From positions 6,510,001 to 6,574,000 of the forward strand of contig JAZBRS010000011.1 in the NCBI GenBank assembly GCA_037176725.1: a stretch of 64,000 nucleotides of DNA, given 5' to 3'. A model generated the notes under the pieces. That model was not told the origin of the DNA. It worked only from the letters and a program-made list of their open reading frames with translations, and ran no database searches. The DNA is from Posidonia oceanica. Lineage: Eukaryota; Streptophyta; Magnoliopsida; Alismatales; Posidoniaceae. A program made the position numbers and the translations under genes. Below, piece by piece: positions 31,721-41,696 of this stretch. Each line of letters starts with the position of its first letter. The first letter of the stretch is position 1.

Positions 31721-32929
31721 GTAATGTAAATGAAACAAAAAAAAATGAAACATGCGTTGCTACAGTGCCATGCGAAGAAAAACCAGAGGCGGCGGAGCTT
31801 CACGCATGCCAGGGAAGAAGAGAGGTCTGGCGACATCTGGAAGTGTGCACAAGTAACAGGAAAGGGAAGTAAAAGGCTAGTGAGCAATAGGAGGTTCAGG
31901 CGAACCTCCAGGATCAAGCGGCTACCTAAGATGTTGTCCGGAGCATGCTGACAACATTGAGATCGTCGAAGCTACAAGGCTAAGGTGGGGAGCACGGCTG
32001 GAGTGGTCGCAAAGCTTGGCGAATGGTCCGACGTGCTCCTGGGATCGGCACGGTGCGTTCTGGACGGCGAGGGAGCGGCTGCGCAGCGTCGGGCCCGAAG
32101 GTGATCTCTACTCTCCAGTGTTGGGTGCAGAGGGGTCGTCTAGGTGCTCTGATGCTCTTGAAGCAGTGGGGAGGTAGGGGATCGCTCGAGGGAACTCTCA
32201 CGAAGCTCAGGGTGCTCTCAGAAGTGGGTGTGGTGGTTTTAGCCGTTGGGAAATCTCTCTGGTTTTGTTGGGTGCATTGGGTTCAAAACTTGATCACAGG
32301 ATGCACAGAGGTTGCGCGGGCAATTGGGGGCTATTGGGCACGAGAGGGGACATGGCTCGAGGTCTGGAGAGGTGGCAGGAGCTTGGGCAACGAAGTCGTT
32401 GCTCAAACCGAAGATCTGGGCAAATTCTAGGCTGTGGCAGTCTCTGTGTGTGAGGGTGGAGGCCGGACGGTGGTGACGCAGGGCAAGGGGGCTGCTATGA
32501 CCGTTGAGAGGGTGGCTTGGTTCAAGGCTGGCCAAAGAAGTCTTGGGGGCGTCAGGTGGAGTAAATGGGGGGTGGACTTGGGTGAATTGTGAGCTGGAGG
32601 TGGTCTGTGGTGAGCTGTGTTGGGTCTGGGTGCTGGTTTGTGCTGATTGGGTGTGGGAGAGAGTTGGGTCTATCTACAGGTGGTTTGGGTGTTTGAGGAG
32701 GAAGTGGGTCTACTGGTGAGGTGTGGGGGTTGGTGCTGGGTTTGGTCTGTGTAGAGGAGATGGTGTTGGTCTGCGTTCGTGGGGGGAGAATGGTGAGGAA
32801 TTGGGGTGAGGTTGGGTTCGATCTTGGTGGTTTGTGCAGAGGAGATGGAGGTGTTGGCATTTGAGGAAGATTGGGCGGGAGAGAGGGAAGAAGGAAAAAT
32901 GAAATGAAGGAGGATCGTGGGCTTGGGCC

Positions 32930-33030
32930 TGTGGAGAGGAGAAAGGGTGCAAAAGAGAAAAAAGAAAGAAAAAAGAAAAAGAAGAAGATGAAGAAGGAGA
33001 AGAAGAAAAAAGAAAAAAAAAGGGGCTTAA
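32930..33030 (-). repeat. Polypurine run in A 5' LTR
   Basis: AAAGAAAGAAAAAAG-type sequence on the plus strand for about 100 bases, at the place corresponding to the runs in the solo and C LTRs. Confidence 0.8.
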
Positions 33031-33420
33031 TGGGCCTTGGGCTTGATTTGGATTTTTGCTTTGTTTTTAATTAGCTTAGGTTTGGATTAGTTTAAATGGA
33101 TTTGGTTGTTGCTTGTTTAAATTAATTAAATTTAAGTTGAAATAGACTTTGTGTTTCAAATGAGTTTTAGGATTTATTTAAAATGGGGTTTGGGGTTTAG
33201 TTCATTTTTTAATGAGTTTGAATGTGTTTTAACTTTGATTGGTTTTAAATTTAAATGAGTTTTGATTTGTTTATGTGGGTTTTGACTTTAGTTGTTAAAT
33301 TCAAATTGGTTTTAATTCTTAATCAGGTTTAAAGATGGGCTCTGCATTTTAAGTGGGCTTGAGGCTTTGGTTAGATTTAATTGGGTTGTAATTGTAATTT
33401 GAAATTGCATGGATTAGATT

Positions 33421-33770
33421 TAGGTTTTAGGGTTTTAAGTTTTTTAGGGTCTTGATTAGGGTTTTATTAGGGTCTTGCTTAGGGTTTTTGGTTTTGGAGT
33501 TTAGGGTTTTTGAGTTTAGGGTTTTTAAGTTTAATATGGTCTTGGGTTTTGATGTAGATTAGGGTTTTGGGTTTCGGAGTTTAGGTTTTAGGGTTTTGGA
33601 TTTTGCAGTTTAGGGTTTAGGAGTGGATTTGGGTTTTGGGTTTAATATGGTTGTGGGTTTTGATGTGGATTAGGGTTTAGGGTTTTAGGGTTTTGGGTTT
33701 TGGAGTTTAGGGTTTAGTGTTGTAGGGTTTAGGGTTTAGTGTTGTAGGGTTTAGGGTTTAGTGTGGGAAG
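33421..33770 (-). repeat. Telobox-rich tract in A 5' LTR
   Basis: More than ten TTTAGGG/TTAGGGTTT words on the plus strand in 350 bases, mixed with GGGTTTTGG and with the phrase AATATGGTTGTGGGTTTTGA also seen at 5918-5937. In LTR orientation these are AAACCCTAA teloboxes, 600-950 bases after the LTR start. Confidence 0.85.
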
Positions 33771-34369
33771 AGGAAAAGAGAGAAAGAAAGGAAGAAGGAA
33801 ATAAAGAAAGAGAGGAAGGGATGAAAAGAGATTAAAGATTGAATAGCATGGGATAAGATAAAAATAAAATAAAATAAAATAAAGATAAAATAGAGGGAAG
33901 AGAGGAGAATAAGGTTGGCCCATTGGAGAGCAAGAAGAGAGGAAAGAAAAAGAGGAAAAGAAGGAGAAGGAGATGGAGGATAAGGAGGAGAGAGAAGAGA
34001 ATAATCAGGAGAGAGAGAAAGGATAATCAGGAGAGAGAAAAGGATAATCGGAAGAGAAAGAAGGTGTAAGGCTTGGGTTTGGAAGGAGGTTTGTGTGTGT
34101 ATGACCTAGGATTTCTAGGGTTTGACCTAGGATTTTCTAAGGTTTTAAATGGGATTTTTGAAGGGTTTTTGGAAGGTTTAGGGTTTAGGGTTTTGAGAGG
34201 GTTTGGGTTTGGTTTGATAGATTGGTTTAGGGAATGGTATTGGTTTTGGAATGGGGTGAGGGTTTAGGGTTAAAGGAGGGTGAGCTTCCAGACCTCAGAA
34301 CCAGTTCTAGAGTGCTTCCAGAGTGTCCCCAGCCAGCTGTGACCCCTTGGCTAAAATGGGGTGTCTACA

Positions 34370-35235
34370 CCATGTATTCTTGCCTTTTGATATGATAAGT
34401 GCTTTCCCTTCACTATCATGTCCACAACACTCGCACATGCCATGCACATGCCTTTTGCCCTATTGTGTGATTGCTTGCATGCCATGACTTCCTGTTTCTC
34501 TCCCATTCATGCTTATGCCATGCCTAGGATAGTAGAAACATACTTGTTCCCCTTTGCTTAATCTAAAAGCCACAATAAAACCAAGCAATAACATCTAAGC
34601 ACAACTAGAGCCAAGACTTGCAATTTTCCCATTTGGCTAAATAAAATGCAAATAAAACACTTTAAAGCATACTTGCATGATTGATCATACTAGAAAGCAT
34701 GCATCCTCTCTTCTGAGTCCACTCATAGTCTACGAAGGACAGTCCCAACCTCTTGCGCCACTGCTTTGGCATGGCCCAAGTCAATCAGTCTGTCCCCCCT
34801 TGTCAAGGGTCGTGTCGGTGCTAGTGGAGGATACCACCCACACTTTGGCAGGGTCGAGGCCACCAATGCACCACTCCGTTACTGCCTAAGCTTTGGCCAG
34901 GATTTAGACGGGGAGCCTACTTTTTCTGACCTGGAGTCTGTCAATAAACCGATTACCCATGAGTGCGTCCTAGTAGGTCATCTACTCAGGACATGCATGG
35001 TGAGAGAGCGCATAATAGGGCATTCATCCGCACGTGTACCATTCATGCCACCTCTAATAACTTTTTTGCATCCAACCTCTGACACCTTTATTGTTTTTGC
35101 AGGTTGGTGCGGGATCTGCTGCCAGGACCCTGAGCATCCCTCCTCTCTGTTCATGAGCTATTCGTCGCTTCCAACAGTAGCTCCCCTTAGGTCTCGTGTC
35201 TTTGCTTTTCGTTGTAGCCTTGCTCTCGGTCAGTG
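34370..35235 (+). other. Element B leader
   Basis: Untranslated; homologous to 60340-61217 of C (for example CACATGCCATGCAC and CGTGTCGGTG). The break at 34370 marks the A insertion. No gene. Confidence 0.8.
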
Positions 35236-37505
35236 ATGGCCCAGTTTGCTAGTGAGTCCCACTTTTCTGTTGCCTCGGAGGGGTTTACTGCTTCGGTCCC
35301 TCTGACTTTCGCTTCGACTCCCTTTGTGCCCCTTGTGACACCAGGGTTTCACCCTCTGGTGCCCGGGGCACCCTAGCTTGATGTGGGGCATTGGTAGACC
35401 TACGCCCCTTTGGATCCGGTCACCGAGTCTATCTTGGTGACCGCCCCTTGCGCTTCAAAGGCGCCTCTGACCCCTCTGTCCCAGGGCTATGTCGCTATCG
35501 ACATCCCTTCTACTGTGGCGACCTTTGCCATAGGTTCCCTACCTGTTGAATCTGGTCCCCTGCCGGCACTGCACCTCAGCATTCCCACTGATGGGATGCT
35601 TGACGTGTAGTATCAGCACCTGATCGAGGTTGCCTAGAGACTATAGGGCATGGCTCTATCTGTTCGCCCCTCTTTCATTCCCGCTACTCCTAAGGTTCCT
35701 CTGCAGCCTGCGCCAGCATATCAGGCTTTCTACACTGCACCCTCGCCTAGACCATCGCCTCAGCTACTCATTGCTCCAGCGATGGGGGTACAGCTTCTAC
35801 CTCATGCATCTGCACAACACTATGCACTACATGCAACTCCGCCACCTAGTGGCCAGTCCTTCGGGCTGGTTGGAGGACAGTACCCCACAGGCCCGCTGCC
35901 CGGCACCATGCCTGCGCAGCAACTGTTGCTCCAGCACCTTGCACCTTACACTACACAGCATATTATCTATCCATCCCCCTTGCATCAGGTTCAGACCCTA
36001 GCATACATCCCTGCATACACTGCACCCACACATGGATACACAGCCATCATGTCACATCACCAGGCGACGCAATGGTGGATCCAGAGGAGCACCTCAGTGC
36101 GACCCAGTCGGCGTATGTGGTCCCTGCCCCTACTACCCCATCACCTTCAGCAGCCAATCCAGACCCCATCAATGATAGGATGGACATTCTGGAGAAAGCA
36201 CTATGTCTAGTGCAGGGCACGGACCACCAGTCCTACCAATTCCGAGACCTCTACTACTTTCTAGAGGCCGCACTCCCTTCGAAATTTCACATCTTGAAAT
36301 TTGATAAATACAATGGTAGAGGTTGTCCCATCTCACATCTGAAGGCATACTGCAGGGACCTTTCTCAGCTTCAAGCTGATGAAAGGCTCCTTATCTGCCT
36401 GTTTCAGAAGAGTTTGACCCGCCCCGCGCTCAAGTGGTTCACTTCCTTTGACATGGCCACGATTCAGACTTGGACTGATCTTTCTTAGGCTTTCCTTGAG
36501 CAATATTCTTTCAACCTCGACTTGATCCCCAAGAGGGAGGATCTTGTCGCCATCCGGCAGAGGCCCTAAGAACCATTCGGGGAGTATGTCGGTCGCTGGC
36601 GCTCCATAGCCGCCCAGGTCAGAGATAGACCCTCTGAGGAGGATTCTATCGAGATGATAAAAAAGGGGGCACTGCCAGCGACTGGGACTCTACTATGCAT
36701 TTAGCACATCACTAGTTATGCATCGCTGGTTAGGACTGGCACCCACGTGGAAAGCTCACTGCGAAGTGAGAATTTCCCCGCACTTTCTGCATTGGCTAGG
36801 CAGGCCAACACCTCCAGCAATCGCCGCAATAGCAATAACAACAACAACTCAGCTCCCAACTACTCTGAACAGCACAACGAAGCTTATGCCAATCCTCCCG
36901 AAGAGCCTGCCATTGCAGCAAGTCAGCCAGACCCTTTTCCGCTAGAGTACGCACCTAATTATGCACCCACTGCACACACTGCCACCGTCGAGCCCGTGCA
37001 TCACATCGCACTCGCTCGGCAAGGACTCCAACCAGGGCAAAGACAACCTCGTCGGGCTGAGTGTGATTACACCCCTCTGTCCGAACCACTGAGCGTCATC
37101 TTCCCTCAAGTTGAGTCACTCCTGAGACTCTCGGCTGTCCGTTTGTCACCGAACCCCCCTCCACAGTGGCATAACACGGATCAGTTCTATAGCTACCATC
37201 GGGCCTCGGGCCACTCGACAGATGACTGCATCGCTTTACAGGATGCCATCCAGGGCCTGATCGACTGCAAGGTCTTCAGCGTTGCCACGCAGGAGGCTGC
37301 ACCTACCTCGGCACTTGCACATACACCTGCACTTGCACTCGCACACCCTAATGTAGTCGGCCCTTCCTCTTCCGAGCCTACAGGCTTCGCAGATGCCGGA
37401 ATCTCAGGGGTCTTCTCCCTTACTCCTGTCTTCTTTGAGTCGAGCTCCGCCCTAGTGGATCCTTCCAATCCCATCAACGCAATCTCCTTTTCCTCCTTCT
37501 CCTAG
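35236..37505 (+). pseudogene. gag: Element B gag with many CAG-to-TAG stops
   Basis: Starts MAQ at 35236. The N-terminal proline-rich part is broken by TAG at 35374, 35395, 35608, 35635 and 35644. Capsid domain in 36180-36700 (FDKYNGRGCPISHLKAYC, EQYSFNLDLIPKREDL, EPFGEYVGRW) with TAG 36486, TAA near 36569 and TAG 36702. The last part is open from 36747 to TAG 37503 and contains a poly-Asn tract and a damaged zinc knuckle: the first Cys is Tyr (YSYHRASGHSTDDC). A comparison with C and A shows that at least four of the stops replace CAG. The protein ends before any protease box. Confidence 0.87.
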
Positions 37506-39640
37506 CTTGTCCGAGGGACGCTCGGAGATGCAGCGACAGCGTCGACAGCAAGCCCGATCGCAGCACCATCCAGGTCAGCTCCTCCTCCAACCTTTGCAGC
37601 TCTAGTGCTCCCTGCACTGCCATTAGCAGTCCCAGTTCTCCCCACATTGCCAAGTGTGGACCCCGCCGATAGCATCAGTAGTGTAGGAACGGACCCAACA
37701 CCTCCCTCCCGAGGTTGCTGACAGGCAAGTCCCTCTTACCTCTCTTTTGATTCCTACATTGTCTTTCCTTTTTTGTTTTGTTTTGTTTTTTTGCATTTTC
37801 TTGCCTTGTCAGAAAATCATAAAAAAACATAAAATCAGCAAAAACCTGGAAGCAAGCATTCATTTCTCCTTCATGCATTCATATCATTTGAGCTGATATC
37901 CCTAACTATTCGGTGATGGGTCCATCAACTCATCATCAGGCTGATATCCCTAACTATTCGGTGATAGGTCCGTCAACTTATCACCTTGCACATACATATC
38001 ATTCTCTGCACATATCTATCATCATGCATTTTCATCTTCTGCATATACATGTCATTTCTCGCATCCTAAAAAACAAAAAAAAAAACAAAAAGCACCAAAA
38101 AATCAAGAAAATAAAAAACAACAAAAATATTTTCTTCGCCTTGCTGCTGGTTTTCCCTTTTTATGTTTTCTTAAACCAAAAACCATAAAAATACAAAACC
38201 AATGCAAAAAACCTAAAAACATGCTTGTCCCTTCCCCTTTCTAAAAATACAAAACCCACAAACATTTGTATAATCAGAAACCGGCTTTGGACAAACAAGC
38301 AGCAGCGCCTAGAGGGTGTCAAGCTTTGGCAACCTTAGGCAGAACACACCCAAGCAGTGCCATCTCTTGCATGTGGCTACAAAGTGAGACTGAGAGCAGA
38401 ACAGAGCATCTCGCAGAGCTCAAAACTCCCAGAAGCGAGATTCACCCTATCAAGAGAGTCCACCAGACATGGAGAGGACCAAAGTAGAGCAGAGCATAGC
38501 CAGAGGTTGCCTATACACATAACAGAGGCTGAAGGTGTACGCTGACCAGCCAAACTCTTAATGCCTCACCCGGGACCACTACCCCAAGAGGGCGAAGTCA
38601 TGCATATCCAAAGAATAGAGATCATGTGAGCAAAATATGATAACAAGATATGCATGATGAGCACAAAAGAAAAATGAAGAAAGAAGCTGAAGAAAGAAGG
38701 CACTCATGAGAGGAGTGACTCAGACGAGCATCGAAGTCCCCACAACTTTCAACTCCAAGCACTACATTGCCAACTGCACGGGATACATTATCAGGAAGAC
38801 CTGGCCCCACCCTCCGAGCACAACAGCATGCTCCAATCCCCTGTGCAGACAACAACTCTACATCTTTGGCAGGCTAGATGCAACTCTAGTCACTCAAGAG
38901 GGGAAAAGAAATATCATTCCGTGAGCGTCAAAAGCGGTAGTCGATCCCTGAGGAATTGAGACGGAGGCTATGAAGCTACATCCAACGCTTCTGCTACCTG
39001 CATGCAGCCGAATGCTATGTTTTGCAAAGCTGAGGCCTCATCCCGAGCTAGAAATGAGAGTAGTTGACTGAGGTGCATGGACTCTCGCCTATCAGCGAGA
39101 TCCCACCTGAGATGCCTCTATACCCTAATATCAGGAGATCAAAGAACATCCAAATCGCTCAGGACGTATGAGCAGTTACACTAGGAGGTCAAAGAGAGCC
39201 ACCGACCACAACTCAGCATGGCGTTGCTCAAGGATCGAGAATCCCCTAAGTCAGAAAGTGCAGAAGCACCCTCTTGGCAACAGCTGCTTTTGTGTCCAAA
39301 GCCACCAAAACATGCATGCTATAATATATTATCTTCCCTTCTCCCTATTTTCGAAAATCAGGGCCAAGGACGAGCACTTTTGCTTGCCTCGCTTAGAGGC
39401 TCCGCACTTTTCAAATTTTGCCACCCACCGTGTTGGGTAGGTCCGTGATGACTGGCATGTCCCTTGTTTGTCACTCTGTGGCGTTGCATCGCATGCCCGT
39501 GCTGAGACCATTGCACACCCACCACGATGGGTTTCTGTTTTCTCCTCTGCATCATTCAGCATTCCTCTACATCGGGCTAGTAACCCTAACTACCCGATTG
39601 ACGCCCGTCAAAATGTCATCCCGCATTCTCACGTTGCATT
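37506..39640 (+). other. Element B post-gag region, no pol
   Basis: About 2.1 kb without recognisable protein. 37740-38270 is A/T-rich low complexity with two copies of the GGCTGATATCCCTAACTATTCGGTGAT repeat (37889-37985; related to the 45-bp repeat of A). 38270-39170 is of balanced composition but has no long frame and no similarity I can name. 39170-39440 likewise. Confidence 0.6.
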
Positions 39641-39785
39641 CGGGCTGGCAGCCCAAATTGCTCGGCGATAAGTCCATCAACTTATCATCTTGGCTGATAC
39701 ACTCCAACTATCCGACGATAGGTCCGTTAACTTATCATCCATCCATCCATCCTTCGCATTTTGATGCCAGGGGCGCTTAGGCCGT

Positions 39786-39813
39786 CCCCTGGTATCATCC
39801 CTGATACCAGGGG
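39786..39813 (+). other. 12-bp perfect hairpin in B 3' UTR
   Basis: CCCCTGGTATCA, loop TCCC, then TGATACCAGGGG: a perfect 12-bp stem with a 4-base loop. Also found in A at 9198-9224 and, with a compensated change, at 40077-40105. Confidence 0.9.
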
Positions 39814-40076
39814 CATCTTTTTTGCTGCCCTGTGGTATCACCCCCCTCATCTCATCGGGCAGGCAGCCCTATCTACTCGACGATGGGTCTGATAACCTAT
39901 CACCTTGCATTTTCCTCTACATTATCCCATTGCATTCCCCACCGGCATTGCACCTTGCATGGTGAGTCCTTACATCCATTTCACTACATTCGGGCTGGTC
40001 CCCTTAACTACTCAGCTGGCAAAATCGTTAGTTTTTTCTCCACCTTGCATTTTGATGCCATGGGCGCTTCGGTTGT

Positions 40077-40105
40077 CCCCTAGTATCGTTCATCGATACC
40101 AGGGG
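40077..40105 (+). other. Second hairpin in B 3' UTR with compensated stem change
   Basis: CCCCTAGTATCG, loop of five, CGATACCAGGGG. The A-T closing pair of the first hairpin is replaced by G-C on both arms; one A/C mismatch elsewhere. Confidence 0.85.
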
Positions 40106-40540
40106 CATCTTTATTTGGCTGTCCTCTGGTATCACATCTCCATTTGCATTCAGGCTGACATCCCCAACTGTTACGGGAGTGTCTATGGACCTCTGCTACA
40201 CCTTCGGGTATGGTATTCCTGTTGCATTCGTGGTTGCAAGTCATCCCACTTGTCACCGCCTCTCTTGCCCGACAGACTCGTTGGCCTGTCACCGCCTTCG
40301 ATACCAACTGCGCCTGGCAGCCCCTTGGCATCGTCTCACCCTCATTGGGCTGACACCCCCAACTGTCACGGGAGTGTCTATAGAGCTCTACTGCACCTTC
40401 TGGTCCGGTATTCCCGCTCTATTCCACCCTCATTTGAGTTGATAGCCCTAACTATCCGGTGATGAGTCCATCAACTCCTTAGAGGGCTGATAACCCCCAA
40501 CTATCCGGCGATAGGTCTGTTAACTTATCACCCTTTCGTC

Positions 40541-41682
40541 GTAGTGTAATGGCATTCTGTTGCATGGCATTAGCATCTCATCATCACACGGACATCGCAC
40601 GCTTAGAATCCGAACCCTCTTGTTCACGTATTGCCTAGGGTAGCATCCTCAGCACCCGCAAAACTTTTACAGCTTTGCATGTTTTGGACGGCACATGCAG
40701 CATCGCGCGTCCAAGATCGTTTTCTCGGTTTCACGTGCCCAGCGTCCCACTGTTTATACACTGCATTTCACTGCATAACATCATATAGCTTCCTTGTATC
40801 CCTTATAGAGTTAGTCCTAGTATTGCATTTCATCATCACACGAACATCGCGTGCTTAGGATCCGAACCCCTGGTTCACGTTTTGCCTAAGGTAGCATCCT
40901 CAACACCTGCAAAACTTTTTACGGCTTTGCCTGCTTTGGATCGCACCCGCAGTAGTGCGTGGCCTAGGATCATTTTCTCAGTTTCGCGTGCCCAGCATCC
41001 CACTATATACATTGCATCTCACTGCATAACATTGCATTTTTATTTTACTGCTACTCCTCTGTAGTCATTACCACCATCTTCCGCATTCCGTTTCCCAGAC
41101 ATGGCGTGCTTAGGAAACCAAACCCCTGATCGCACATTGCTTAAAGTGGCATCCGCAGCAACGCAGAACTTTTTACAGTTTTCGCCTGCTCAGTATGACA
41201 CCCGCGGTAGTGCACAGCTAGGATCGCTTCCTTGGCATTACGTGCCTGCCATCACATGCACATACACTGCATCTTAGTTTCAGCCTTTTACTTTCTGCAC
41301 TTGCACCGCCTACGCGTACAGCAAAAGCTTGGCAAATGGCACACCCCGTCGACTAGTCTTCTTGCATTGTCCAGCGACACCCCTTGCATTGCATTGCATT
41401 TTCCACCTTTTCCATGTGCATGCATCACCCGCTTTCCCCCAGTAGGAGTACAGCACAATGAGCATTAGCGTAAGCATCACATCTACATCAGTACCGTACA
41501 TTAGTCTTTGCATTGGCACAGCATCCTAGTGTTCGCATTCATCTGCATTCGGCAATGAGTCATGATTTTTGGTGCATCCACCGAATAAGTGACTCATGCC
41601 TACAGTAATTGGCCTCTTATCGGTGTTAAGAGGGGGTGTCTTGTCAACCCTAAGCCATAGTCTCGCTACACTTGACCTCGCT
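40541..41682 (+). other. Element B 3' untranslated end with imperfect direct repeats
   Basis: Three imperfect copies (from about 40590, 40840 and 41095) of a ~250-base segment containing CGAACCC, GTTTTGCCTAGGGTAGCATCC-like text, GCAAAACTTTT and TCGCGTGCCCAGC. Short ORFs are not convincing. 41380-41560 is CATTGCATT-rich, mirroring the ATGCRN tract of A. Confidence 0.65.
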
Positions 41683-41696
41683 CAAGGAGGGGCATC
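41683..41696 (+). other. Polypurine tract of element B
   Basis: AAGGAGGGGCATC immediately before the 3' LTR start TGTAGACACCCC at 41697. Confidence 0.88.

Larger units (their letters stand above)
5869..34369 (-). mobile_element. Element A: large Tat/Ogre-type Ty3/gypsy retrotransposon (3' LTR truncated by LINE)
   Basis: Read on the minus strand: 5' LTR 34369-28436, PBS at 28434, gag, protease, RT, RNase H twice, integrase ending at 12586, an extra ORF at 10872-9671, a 91-bp satellite, polypurine tract at 6666-6680 and 3' LTR from 6665 leftward until the LINE. Without the nested solo LTR the internal part is about 15.8 kb, so the intact element would be near 27.7 kb, in the size range known for Ogre elements. 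Archaeal-type second RNase H, order of domains and PBS point to the Tat lineage. It is inserted in element B; the expected 5-bp duplicate of CCATG (34370-34374) lies off-window. Confidence 0.9.
28436..34369 (-). repeat. Element A 5' LTR (5934 bp)
   Basis: On the minus strand it starts TGTAGACACCCCATTTTAGCC at 34369 and ends CTACA at 28436, followed by the PBS. Its first ~765 bases match the 3' LTR at 5869-6665. From its start it holds purine boxes (33985-34050), a telobox tract (33421-33770), an A/T-asymmetric part, a polypurine run (32930-33030), a GC-rich part (31980-32900), degenerate GCAATTTT repeats, a 91-bp minisatellite and the conserved block near its 3' end. No long protein is encoded. 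Confidence 0.92.
39640..40540 (+). repeat. Element B 3' untranslated repeats and hairpins
   Basis: Repeated phrases GGCTGACA..CCCAACTATCCGG and GGTCCGTTAACTTATCAC, plus two copies about 291 bases apart of a GATGCC...GGGGCATC module with a strong hairpin. Homologous to 7110-7300 and 9190-9300 of A, reversed. Confidence 0.75.
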
